The notes below the pieces were generated by a model, which saw only the letters and a program-made list of their open reading frames with translations, was not told the origin of the DNA and searched no databases. The position numbers were made by a program, and so were the translations under genes. A stretch of 64,000 nucleotides of DNA from Lelliottia sp. JS-SCA-14 (GTDB lineage: Bacteria > Pseudomonadota > Gammaproteobacteria > Enterobacterales > Enterobacteriaceae). The stretch is from assembly GCF_035593345.1 (NCBI RefSeq), contig NZ_CP141606.1:434001-498000 (forward strand), read 5' to 3'. Of the stretch, positions 27,511 through 36,322 are shown piece by piece (the first letter of the stretch is position 1; each line of letters starts with the position of its first letter).

Positions 27511-28266
27511 TCAATTCTGCAAAACGGACGACACCAGCAACTGGGTGTACGGATGGTGCGGATCGTCGAGCACACGGTCGGTTAATCCACTTTCCACCAC
27601 CTGACCCTCTTTCATCACCATCAGGCGGTCCGCCAGCAGACGGGCGACGCCCAGATCGTGGGTGACAATCACCACCGCCAGATCCAGCTCCACCACCAGG
27701 CCGCGCAGCAGGTCGAGCAGTCGCGCCTGGACAGACACGTCCAGCCCGCCCGTCGGCTCATCCATAAACACCAGCTTCGGATGGGTGACGAGGTTGCGGG
27801 CGATCTGCAGACGCTGCTGCATCCCGCCGGAGAAGGTGGTGGGCAGGTCGTCGATGCGTGACGCCGGGATCTCCACGTCCTCCAGCCACTGCTGGGCGGT
27901 CGCGCGGATATTCCCGTAGTGCCGCGCCCCGGTTGCCATCAGCCGTTCGCCGATGTTCCCGCCCGCCGACACCTGGCGGCGCAGGCCGTCCATCGGATGC
28001 TGATGCACCACGCCCCACTCGGTGCGCAGCAGGCGGCGGCGCTCGGCTTCGCTCATGCCGTAGAGGGATTGATCCTGATACAGAATCTCTCCGTTCTGCG
28101 GCGTCAGGCGCGCGGAGATCGATTTGAGCAGAGTGGTTTTGCCGGAGCCGGACTCGCCGACGATCCCCAGCACTTCGCCAGGCCACAGCTCGAACGACAC
28201 GTCGCTAAAGCCTTTGCCGGGCGCATACAAATGGGTCAGGTTGTTCACCGAAAGCAGCGGTTTCAT
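27511..28266 (-). CDS. phnK: C-P lyase ABC subunit PhnK
   Basis: This 251-residue ABC-type ATPase has Walker A GESGSGKTT, signature FSGGMQQRLQIARN and Walker B LVFMDEPTGGLD. It binds PhnJ in the C-P lyase core complex. The ATG at 28266 (MKPLLSVNNLTHLYAPGKGF) overlaps the phnJ stop by 4 bp. An upstream in-frame extension is a shadow of phnJ. Confidence 0.95.
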   Translation of the reverse strand: MKPLLSVNNLTHLYAPGKGFSDVSFELWPGEVLGIVGESGSGKTTLLKSISARLTPQNGEILYQDQSLYGMSEAERRRLLRTEWGVVHQHPMDGLRRQVSAGGNIGERLMATGARHYGNIRATAQQWLEDVEIPASRIDDLPTTFSGGMQQRLQIARNLVTHPKLVFMDEPTGGLDVSVQARLLDLLRGLVVELDLAVVIVTHDLGVARLLADRLMVMKEGQVVESGLTDRVLDDPHHPYTQLLVSSVLQN

Positions 28267-29108
28267 TGGCCGTTTGCCTCGCTCTGTTGGCGGCAGAAAT
28301 CGGTGTCGGAGCAGACAAACATGCGTTTGCCCGTATCGTCGAGCACCACTTCGTCGAGATAGCTGTGTTGGGACCCGCAGATGGCGCACGGCTCGTCCCA
28401 CTCCTGCACCCTGAACGGGTGATCGTCGAAATCAAGGCTTTCGACGCGGGTGTAGGGCGGCACGGCGTAGATGCGTTTTTCGCGTCCGGCACCGAACAAT
28501 TGCAGGGCGGGCATCATGTCCATCTTCGGGTTATCGAATTTCGGGATCGGCGAGGGGTCCATTACGTAGCGCCCGTTCACTTTCACCGGATAGGCGTAAG
28601 TAGTGGCGATATGGCCGAAGCGGGCGATATCTTCGTAGAGTTTCACCTGCATCACGCCATACTCTTCGAGGGCGTGCATGGTGCGGGTTTCGGTTTCGCG
28701 CGGCTCGATAAAGCGCAGCGGCTCGGGGATCGGCACCTGGAAAATCAGGATCTGATCTTCGGTCAGCGGCGTCTCCGGGATGCGGTGACGGGTCTGAATC
28801 AGGGTGGCGTCTTCCGTACGTTCGGTGGTGTTCACCCCGGTGACGCGTTTGAAGAAGTTACGAATCGACACGGCGTTGGTGGTGTCGTCCGCCCCCTGGT
28901 CGATGACTTTCAGCACGTCCGCTTCACCAATCACGCTGGCGGTGAGCTGGATCCCGCCGGTGCCCCAGCCGTAAGGCATCGGCATTTCGCGGCCGCCAAA
29001 GGGTACCTGATAGCCTGGGATCGCCACCGCTTTCAGGATGGCGCGGCGGATCATGCGTTTGGTTTGTTCGTCCAGATAGGCAAAGTTATACCCGCTGAGG
29101 TTAGCCAT
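28263..29108 (-). CDS. phnJ: C-P lyase radical SAM subunit PhnJ
   Basis: This 281-residue catalytic subunit cleaves the carbon-phosphorus bond of ribose-1-phosphonate 5-phosphate with SAM and a 4Fe-4S cluster. The C-terminal CAIC...C...C pattern places Cys241, Cys244 and Cys266 for the cluster and Cys272 as the thiyl radical site, all conserved. Overlaps phnI by 8 bp. Length identical to E. coli PhnJ. Confidence 0.97.
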   Translation of the reverse strand: MANLSGYNFAYLDEQTKRMIRRAILKAVAIPGYQVPFGGREMPMPYGWGTGGIQLTASVIGEADVLKVIDQGADDTTNAVSIRNFFKRVTGVNTTERTEDATLIQTRHRIPETPLTEDQILIFQVPIPEPLRFIEPRETETRTMHALEEYGVMQVKLYEDIARFGHIATTYAYPVKVNGRYVMDPSPIPKFDNPKMDMMPALQLFGAGREKRIYAVPPYTRVESLDFDDHPFRVQEWDEPCAICGSQHSYLDEVVLDDTGKRMFVCSDTDFCRQQSEANGQ

Positions 29109-30165
29109 TTTTGCGCTCCCGTTGCAGACGTTTCAGCAGTTCCAGTTCTGCCTGGAAATCAACGTAATGCGGCAGTTTGAGGTGCGAGACAAAGCCCGCG
29201 GCTTCGACGTTATCCGCGTGGGCCAGCACGAACTCTTCGTCCTGTGCCGGGCCGGAAATCGTCTCGTCGTAGTCCGGGGCCTGTAGCGCGCGGTCGACCA
29301 GCGCCATCGCCATCGCCTTGCGCTCGCCCATGCCAAACACCAGGCCGTAGCCGCGGGTGAAGTGTGGGGCGTCGTTTTCGGGGGCCACGAAGCCGTTCAC
29401 CATTTCGCATTCGGTCATCAGCAGTTCGCCGACGTTGACTGCAAATCCCAGCTCTTCCGGCACGATGTCGATCTCAACAAAACCGCTGCGGATTTCCGCG
29501 GCGAACGGGTGGTTGCGCCCGTAGCCGCGCTGGGTGGAGTAGGCCAGCGCCAGGAGATAGCCTTCGTCGCCGCGCATCAGCTGCTGCAGGCGCGAGGAGC
29601 GCGAGCAGGGATAGACCGGCGGGGTGCGGGTGACGTCGTCGGGCACGCTGCCCGTGTCCTCTTCGGCCTTCGCCAGCCCCTGATTCGCCAGCAGGCTAAA
29701 GACGTGGGGCGCGTTTTCCTGCGGCGCGTCGCTGGTGTTAAGGGACGGGGATTCGCCGTTCGCCAGCAGGGTGAAATCCAGCAGGCGATGGGTGTAGTCA
29801 TAGGTCGGGCCGAGCAGCAGCCCGCCGGGAATATCTTTGTAGACCGCCGAAATTCGGCGTTCCAGGCGCATCTTCGCGCTCTCCAGCGGTTCGCTGACCG
29901 CCAGTTTGGCCAGCGTCGTGCGGTAGGCGCGCAGGAGGAAGATCGCTTCGACATTGTCACCGCTGGCCTGCTTCAGCGCCAGGGCGGCCAGTTCGCGGTC
30001 GGCGATCCCGCCTTCGGTCATCACGCGATCGACGGCCAGATTCAGCTGCTGTTCAATTTGCTCGACGCTCAGCTCGGGAAGCTGTTCATCGCCGCGTCTT
30101 CTGCGCTCTTGCAGCGCATGGGCGGCGGCTATCGCCTTTTCGCCCCCTTTGACGGCAACGTACAT
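29101..30165 (-). CDS. phnI: C-P lyase subunit PhnI
   Basis: This 354-residue PhnI acts as a nucleosidase that, with PhnG, H and L, swaps adenine of ATP for phosphonate. It starts [20 protein letters not shown] and carries PVYPCSRSSRLQQLMRGDEG and FTRGYGLVFGMGERKAMAMA blocks of the family. The ATG at 30165 is shared by one base with the phnH stop. The upstream extension is rejected. Confidence 0.95.
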   Translation of the reverse strand: MYVAVKGGEKAIAAAHALQERRRRGDEQLPELSVEQIEQQLNLAVDRVMTEGGIADRELAALALKQASGDNVEAIFLLRAYRTTLAKLAVSEPLESAKMRLERRISAVYKDIPGGLLLGPTYDYTHRLLDFTLLANGESPSLNTSDAPQENAPHVFSLLANQGLAKAEEDTGSVPDDVTRTPPVYPCSRSSRLQQLMRGDEGYLLALAYSTQRGYGRNHPFAAEIRSGFVEIDIVPEELGFAVNVGELLMTECEMVNGFVAPENDAPHFTRGYGLVFGMGERKAMAMALVDRALQAPDYDETISGPAQDEEFVLAHADNVEAAGFVSHLKLPHYVDFQAELELLKRLQRERKNG

Positions 30166-30749
30166 CAGCACACCTCGACATGTGTGGTTCGTGGGATAGC
30201 CAGCAGACGTTCGCCGCAGGTGAGGATCAGGTCGATACCCAGCGGGAACGGATGCGGACGTTCGGTCAGCTCGTGAATGATGCACTCCGGCAGCTGCGGG
30301 GCGACCATGCGCTCGTCGGCGATCCCGGCCCCGGTCAGGCGCAGCATGCGGCCACCGCTCAGGCTTGGGACCTGCAGAATCAGCGTGGCGCTGGTTTCCG
30401 GGGCGACGGCGCTGCCGGATGAGAGCGCGTTGAGCTGCTCGTGGCTGATTTGCTCGTCGGCGACGGCAAAGATGGCCTGCTGCGGCTGATCGACCAGCGG
30501 TGCGCTGGTGTGGAAACGCAGATTCTGGCTGGCAATGTCGTTCGCCATGCTGCCCGACAGCCAGACCGGCGTATCGGCGTCGGCCAGGGTCAGCAGCACG
30601 CTGGTGGTGGCGAGGTTCAGCGGCTGCCAGCCGTGGGTGAGCTGATGCAGCGAGACAATCACGCCCGGCTCGCTCATGGCTTTCAGCAGACGACGAAAAC
30701 TGTGCTGGGCGTCCTGCACGGCAAGGGTGAAAGCAGGTTGAAGCGTCAT
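30165..30749 (-). CDS. phnH: C-P lyase subunit PhnH
   Basis: This 194-residue PhnH is part of the PhnGHIJ core. The start [20 protein letters not shown] and the final RTTHVEVC match the family. It overlaps phnG by 4 bp (30746-30749). PLP-transferase-like fold without catalytic residues is known for this family. Confidence 0.95.
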   Translation of the reverse strand: MTLQPAFTLAVQDAQHSFRRLLKAMSEPGVIVSLHQLTHGWQPLNLATTSVLLTLADADTPVWLSGSMANDIASQNLRFHTSAPLVDQPQQAIFAVADEQISHEQLNALSSGSAVAPETSATLILQVPSLSGGRMLRLTGAGIADERMVAPQLPECIIHELTERPHPFPLGIDLILTCGERLLAIPRTTHVEVC

Positions 30750-31198
30750 GCGTTATCTCCGCGAACGAGCGTAAAGAAGTCGACCCGGCTGGTGTTCACT
30801 TCGGCCTGACGGGCGGCGATGCGCGCGGCACGGTCGGCTTCCAGCGGGGCAATTAAGGTTTCCATTAACGACTGAAAATGAGTCGGTTCCTGCAGCAGCG
30901 CGTCGACGACGGCGCACTGTTCGGCGTGCGGTTTGTCGCGCCCGAGCTGGTAGCTGTAGCCGAGCGTGCCGCTTTTGAGGCGGATCACCGCGCGGGTGAG
31001 GGTGGCGTCCCCGGCAAAAAAGCGCTCACCGGTGCCGCCCATCCGCGCCTGAATCTGGACCAGGCCAATCTCTGGCGCCCGGATGGTTTCGTATTCCGGA
31101 CGGATGTTCAGCACGCGCAGGCGCTCACGCAGCGCGGCGGGCTGGCTGTGGGCGAGGACGCTCATCCAGCGCTGGCGGGTGGGAGTATCGAAATGCAT
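30746..31198 (-). CDS. phnG: C-P lyase subunit PhnG
   Basis: This 150-residue PhnG begins [20 protein letters not shown] and has family blocks [22 protein letters not shown] and [13 protein letters not shown]. It forms the C-P lyase core with PhnH, I, J. It starts immediately after the phnF stop codon. Confidence 0.95.
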   Translation of the reverse strand: MHFDTPTRQRWMSVLAHSQPAALRERLRVLNIRPEYETIRAPEIGLVQIQARMGGTGERFFAGDATLTRAVIRLKSGTLGYSYQLGRDKPHAEQCAVVDALLQEPTHFQSLMETLIAPLEADRAARIAARQAEVNTSRVDFFTLVRGDNA

Positions 31199-31924
31199 TC
31201 AGTGCTCCATGGTGAATTCAATCATGTCGGCGCGGGTCAGGCTGACGGAGTATTCCGTCGCGTTGACGTCGCCGTCACGGTGGTTGAGGGTACGCACGCA
31301 GAGCAGCGGCGCCATGTTCGGGATCTCCAGCACTTTGCTCTCTTTAGCCTGCGCGCGGCGGGCGCTGATCCGCGTCTGGGTGCGTCTGAGGGCGATGCCG
31401 GTGGCGTCGAACAGGAAGTCATGCAGCGAGCCGCTGGAGAAATGTTGCAGCGTTGGCCAGAGGGCGAGGTCGGCGAAGTAGTGGTCGATCTGACAGACCG
31501 CCACGCCGTTGACGCGGCGTAACGTGCGCAGATGCACCACGTTGTCGCCCTCCTGAATCCCCAGCGCATCGGCGATGTGGCTCGACGCGGGGCGCAGCAC
31601 CGAGAGCAGTTTTTCGCTGGTCGGGTGGCTGCCCTGATCGAGGAGGTTCTGGCTAAAACGCGCCTGCGAGTTGAGCGGGTAGTCGAAGGGGCGCATCAGA
31701 ACCAGCACGCCGATGCCCTGGCGGCGCTGGACCCAGCCGCGTTCGACCAGCTGGTCGATAGCGCGACGCAGGGTGTGACGGTTGACTTCGTAGCGGTCGG
31801 CGAGCTGCTGTTCCGCGGGGAGGTAGTCGCCGCAGCGGTAGTGGGTGCGCAGCTCGACTTCGAGTTTCGCGGCGATCTCTTGCCAGCGGGTCGGGTAACT
31901 GGTTGGATGTCTGGATAAGTGCAT
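31199..31924 (-). CDS. phnF: GntR-family regulator PhnF
   Basis: This 241-residue regulator has an N-terminal winged helix (about 10-75, with YRCGDYLPAEQQLADRYEVN and RHTLRRAIDQLV) and a C-terminal UTRA ligand domain (about 95-235, ending TEYSVSLTRADMIEFTMEH). The ATG at 31924 equals E. coli PhnF; an upstream ATG at 31933 is possible. It lies inside the phn operon; its precise ligand is not known. Confidence 0.93.
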   Translation of the reverse strand: MHLSRHPTSYPTRWQEIAAKLEVELRTHYRCGDYLPAEQQLADRYEVNRHTLRRAIDQLVERGWVQRRQGIGVLVLMRPFDYPLNSQARFSQNLLDQGSHPTSEKLLSVLRPASSHIADALGIQEGDNVVHLRTLRRVNGVAVCQIDHYFADLALWPTLQHFSSGSLHDFLFDATGIALRRTQTRISARRAQAKESKVLEIPNMAPLLCVRTLNHRDGDVNATEYSVSLTRADMIEFTMEH

Positions 31925-31944
31925 AGAAATCAAAGCCTCGCTTC

Positions 31945-32724
31945 TCAGATGAAGTGCTTACGCAAACGTTGAGAGAGGAAATCCAGCAGGCTGACGGTGA
32001 TGATGATGAGGACCATCAGGGCGCAGGTTTGCTGGAACTGGAAGCCGCGAATCGCTTCCCACAGGGTGACGCCGATGCCGCCTGCGCCGACCATGCCGAC
32101 CACCGTCGCCGAGCGAACGTTGGATTCGAAACGGTAGAGGGAGTAGGAGATTAAAAGCGGCATCACCTGCGGCAGGACGCCGTAGAGAATCTCTTCGATT
32201 TTATTGGCACCCGTGGCGCGGATACCTTCCACCGGGCCGGGTTCAATGGCTTCGACCGCTTCGGACAGCAGCTTGGAGAGCACGCCGGTGGTGTGGATGA
32301 ACAGGGCCATCACGCCTGCGAAGGGACCGAGGCCGACGGCGACCACGAACAGCATCGCGAAGACCATCTCGTTAATGGCGCGGCAGGCGTCCATCAGGCG
32401 GCGCATCGGCTGGTAGATCCACCAGGGGACGATGTTTTCGGCGCTCATCAGGCCAAACGGGATGGAGAGGATGACTGCCAGCGCGGTGCCCCAGACGGCG
32501 ATTTGCATGGTGACCGCCATTTCGCTGAGGTAGTCACGCCACTGGCTGAAGTCCGGCGGGAAGAAGTCGGCGGCGAAGGTCGCCATGTTGCCGGAATCTT
32601 TGACCAGCATCAGCGGGTCCATTTCCGCACCTTTCCAGGAGACGACGAGCACCGCCAGCAGGATGGCCCAGCTGATCAGCGAGAACCAGCTGCGTTTCGG
32701 GGGTGGGACGGTGATGGTTTGCAT
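31945..32724 (-). CDS. phnE: phosphonate ABC permease PhnE, intact
   Basis: This 259-residue inner-membrane permease has the EAA-type loop [21 protein letters not shown] and about six hydrophobic segments. The reading frame is uninterrupted, unlike E. coli K-12, where an 8-bp insertion cryptically inactivates phnE. The strain should therefore import phosphonates. Confidence 0.95.
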   Translation of the reverse strand: MQTITVPPPKRSWFSLISWAILLAVLVVSWKGAEMDPLMLVKDSGNMATFAADFFPPDFSQWRDYLSEMAVTMQIAVWGTALAVILSIPFGLMSAENIVPWWIYQPMRRLMDACRAINEMVFAMLFVVAVGLGPFAGVMALFIHTTGVLSKLLSEAVEAIEPGPVEGIRATGANKIEEILYGVLPQVMPLLISYSLYRFESNVRSATVVGMVGAGGIGVTLWEAIRGFQFQQTCALMVLIIITVSLLDFLSQRLRKHFI

Positions 32725-32745
32725 GAATTCTCCGTTGGTTGTTGA

Positions 32746-32833
32746 TCCCCTCTCCCTTGAGGGAGAGGGTTAGGGTGAGGGGGAAATGTGCGCGCTGATG
32801 CCCTCACCCCGGCCCTCTCCCAAAGGGAGAGGG
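32746..32833. repeat. CCTCACCC/CTCTCCC hairpin repeat, copy e
   Basis: Two inverted modules (CCCTCTCCCTTGAGGGAGAG and CCCTCACCCCGGCCCTCTCC) separate phnD from phnE within the operon. Confidence 0.75.
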
Positions 32834-32841
32834 AGAACAAA

Positions 32842-33864
32842 TTACTGCACCGCTTTATTCACCGACGTCATCGCGGTAAGTGCGGCGGTCAGACGGTCAA
32901 GATCTTCCAGCTGCGCCTGAATCACTGACACTTTGCTGGTCTTCTCTTCGTCGTTCAGACCTTTGTTGTCCTTCACGCCCTGCATCTCTTTAAACAGCGC
33001 CAACTGGCGGATCGGCACCAGCTGCAGGTCGCTTGAGGCGCGGAACGGCGCCCAGCCGAGACGTTCGAGAACGGTTTTCTCTTCGGCGGTTTTGCCGTAG
33101 TTCATAAAGAAGTCGTAGATCTTGTCTTTGGTGCTTTCGGAGAGGTTTTTACGCCATACAATCGGGTCGCCCGGGATCAGCGGGGATTTCCAGATCACCT
33201 TCAGCGCTTTAAGCTTGTCCGGGGCGGAGGTTTTCAGCTTGTCGAGGTTTTCGGTGTTGTTGGTGGCAACGTCGACCTGTTTGTTGGCGACGGCCAGGGC
33301 GTTGGTTTCGTGGCCGGCGTTGACCGTGCGTTTAAACTCGCTGGTGGAGACGTTATTTTTCGCGAAGACGTAGTAGCCAGGGACGAGGTAACCGGAGGTG
33401 GAGTTCGGGTCGCCGTTGCCGAAGGTCAGATCTTTGCGTTTGGCGAGCATGTCGTTGAGGTTATTGATCGGGCTGTCTTTGTTGACGATCAGCACGCTCC
33501 AGTAACCCGGAGAACCGTCGGCGGCAACGGTCTGGGCGAAGACCTGGCCGTTAGCGCGATCGACCGCTTCCATTGCGGAGAGGTTGCCGTACCAGGCGAT
33601 GTCGACTTTGTTAAAGCGCATCCCCTGGATGATGCCCGCGTAATCCGGGGCGAAGAAGGCGTTCACTTTGATGCCCAGTTTGGTTTCCATATCTTTCAGG
33701 AAGGGTTCCCACTGGGGTTTCAGGTTTTGCTGTGACTCTGTCGAAATAATGCCGAAATTCAGGGCTTTTTCCTGTTCCTGCTCCTGCGCATAGGCCGGGC
33801 TTAACAGGGTGCTGATGCTGAACATGCTGGTAAAGGCCAGCGCGGCAACGGCTTTGTAGCTCAT
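32842..33864 (-). CDS. phnD: phosphonate-binding periplasmic protein PhnD
   Basis: This 340-residue protein has a signal peptide (cleavage near residue 26, after SPAYA) and the family segments NFGIISTESQQNLKPQW, IIQGMRFNKVDIAWYGN and TFGNGDPNSTSGYLVPGYY. It captures phosphonates such as 2-aminoethylphosphonate. Two residues longer than E. coli PhnD because of an extra EQEQ at the mature N-terminus. Confidence 0.95.
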   Translation of the reverse strand: MSYKAVAALAFTSMFSISTLLSPAYAQEQEQEKALNFGIISTESQQNLKPQWEPFLKDMETKLGIKVNAFFAPDYAGIIQGMRFNKVDIAWYGNLSAMEAVDRANGQVFAQTVAADGSPGYWSVLIVNKDSPINNLNDMLAKRKDLTFGNGDPNSTSGYLVPGYYVFAKNNVSTSEFKRTVNAGHETNALAVANKQVDVATNNTENLDKLKTSAPDKLKALKVIWKSPLIPGDPIVWRKNLSESTKDKIYDFFMNYGKTAEEKTVLERLGWAPFRASSDLQLVPIRQLALFKEMQGVKDNKGLNDEEKTSKVSVIQAQLEDLDRLTAALTAMTSVNKAVQ

Positions 33865-33887
33865 GTCTATTCCTCAAGCGGGGTCGA

Positions 33888-34676
<789 letters not shown>

Positions 34677-34720
34677 GTTCAGGCCTCACGATAAATGTGG
34701 CCTCATGCTGGCGGATCAAT

Positions 34721-34738
34721 GTGACATTTAGGTTAAGT
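34721..34738 (-). promoter_or_regulatory. candidate Pho box of the phn operon
   Basis: On the minus strand CTTAACCTAAATGTCAC pairs a weak and a good 7-bp half (the latter ATGTCAC) at the 11-bp period of PhoB sites, about 45 bp upstream of phnC. The phn operon is a known PhoB target in E. coli. The first half-site deviates, so confidence is moderate. Confidence 0.4.
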
Positions 34739-34808
34739 ATTGGTTGCGGGAGTTTGAAGAGTTGAGGTGAATGGGATGACAGGCGGAGGGGACGCCTCCG
34801 CCAGAGGA

Positions 34809-35240
34809 TTACTGCTGTTTGACGACGTTGATCATCCAGGGCACGCCATATTTATCGGTCACTTTGCCGAAACCGTGCGCCCAGAAGGTCTCCTGCCAGG
34901 CCATTTCGACATTGCCCCCTTCGGCGAGCTTATCGAACCAGCCTTTGCCTTCGGCCACGTCCTGGGTGTCGAGCACCAGCGTGAAGCCTGCGTACTGGGC
35001 TTTACCGCCGGGCACGCCGTCGCTCATCATGATTTCGCTCCCGGCGATATGAACGTTGGAGTGGGCAATCGCGGTGTCGGGGAATTGCATACCGGAAGGG
35101 CAGCCTTCTTCGCTGTTTCCGTCTTTGGGCATTTCGCCGTAGGTGATTTTATAGGTGACTTCTGCGCCGAGGGCGTGCTGGTAAAAGGCGGTGGCCTCAG
35201 CACAGTTTCCGGCGAAGGAGATGTAGGGACTTAACGGCAT
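34809..35240 (-). CDS. yjdN: VOC-fold protein YjdN (PhnB)
   Basis: This 143-residue glyoxalase/bleomycin-resistance-fold protein begins MPLSPYISFAGNCAEATAFY and ends FGKVTDKYGVPWMINVVKQQ, as in E. coli YjdN. Despite the old name phnB it is not required for phosphonate use, and its reaction is unknown. The third in-frame ATG at 35240 is best spaced from GAGG. Confidence 0.92.
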   Translation of the reverse strand: MPLSPYISFAGNCAEATAFYQHALGAEVTYKITYGEMPKDGNSEEGCPSGMQFPDTAIAHSNVHIAGSEIMMSDGVPGGKAQYAGFTLVLDTQDVAEGKGWFDKLAEGGNVEMAWQETFWAHGFGKVTDKYGVPWMINVVKQQ

Positions 35241-35300
35241 AATCATTACCTCAGGTAAGAGAAGCCCGTTAAGTGTAGTACGAAATTTGTACAATAATAC

Positions 35301-35365
35301 GTAGGCCCGGTAAGCGTAGCGCCACCGGGCGCTTTGCCGGATGCGCTGCGCTTATCCGGCCTACA
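35301..35365. repeat. REP pair between yjdN and yjdM
   Basis: Two facing units, GGCCCGGTAAGCG...CGCCACCGGGC and GCCGGATGCGCTGCGCTTATCC.. (first 20 bases diagnostic), lie in the gap. Confidence 0.8.
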
Positions 35366-35385
35366 AAAGAACAAAGTCTTATTTA

Positions 35386-35721
35386 TCAGTTCTTTTTAAC
35401 GAACTCGGATTTGAGTTTCATTGGGCCAAAGCCGTCAATTTTGCAGTCAATATTATGATCGCCTTCGACCAGACGGATATTCTTCACTTTGGTGCCGATT
35501 TTCAGCATCGAAGAGGCGCCTTTGACCTTCAGGTCTTTTACCACGGTGACGCTATCGCCGTCGGCCAGCAGATTACCGTTGGCATCTTTCACAATCAGCG
35601 CATCGCTATCTTGTGATGGTTCGGCATCATTCCATTCATGGGCGCATTCAGGGCAGATGAACATCCCATTATCTTCGTAGGTGTATTCGGAATTACATTT
35701 TGGGCAGTGTGGCAGTGACAT
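35386..35721 (-). CDS. yjdM: zinc-ribbon protein YjdM (PhnA)
   Basis: This 111-residue protein has an N-terminal zinc ribbon (Cys6, Cys9, Cys23, Cys26) and a C-terminal small barrel with [18 protein letters not shown]. The function is unknown; E. coli YjdM is not needed for phosphonate degradation. The ATG at 35721 ([19 protein letters not shown]) gives the family length. Confidence 0.93.
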   Translation of the reverse strand: MSLPHCPKCNSEYTYEDNGMFICPECAHEWNDAEPSQDSDALIVKDANGNLLADGDSVTVVKDLKVKGASSMLKIGTKVKNIRLVEGDHNIDCKIDGFGPMKLKSEFVKKN

Positions 35722-36322
35722 ATTGGAGTCCTCAAAAAGTGCTAACGGGGCTGGAAAGCGCCAGCCAAAACACGGCAGTTTGCCGAAAAAGGCGTCAAGT
35801 ATAGCGTAAGTCCCCACATTTGTCGGTGACATTCTTTTTTTGTAAATAGTGAAATTGCGTTTTCTGCAGTGACACTTTCTGTCAGTCACTTAAGCGATGC
35901 TAACTGCGTACTTAAGATTTAAACAACGCGACGAAATATATCGAATATTTTATTGCGCAAATTGCCAGGTACTGTCATTTCGGATAAGGTGAGGTGAGCA
36001 GTTGTTATTTATCAACGGCACCCGATTTTGCTAATCCTCCTTTGGCAAGCGGGAATTACCTCTCTTTTTGGGTGGGTAAATTACTTTGATATATCCTATA
36101 GCTACATAAAAAATGGTCTACGCTCATTATCTTTCGGCTACTTTTGCCGAGAGGAGTGTACGAGCGCTTTACGCTGCAACCGGAATATATTTTGGTTTCT
36201 CATCAGGCGCTTATATTCATTGAACATATTTTCCACGCGTGATCAAAAAAGCCGAAATTTCATTATTAAAACTATCCGGCTAAATAAAAGTAATAAATTT
36301 GCGTTAAGGAAAGGCTTTTATC
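35722..36322. promoter_or_regulatory. 601-bp AT-rich gap upstream of crfC
   Basis: I see no supported gene here. The long AT-rich stretch between 35930 and 36310 resembles H-NS-bound regions. A plus-strand ORF of 105 codons (36028-36345) overlaps the crfC start in another frame, has no ribosome site and no family resemblance, and is not called. A flagellar sigma-28 promoter was sought and not found. Confidence 0.4.
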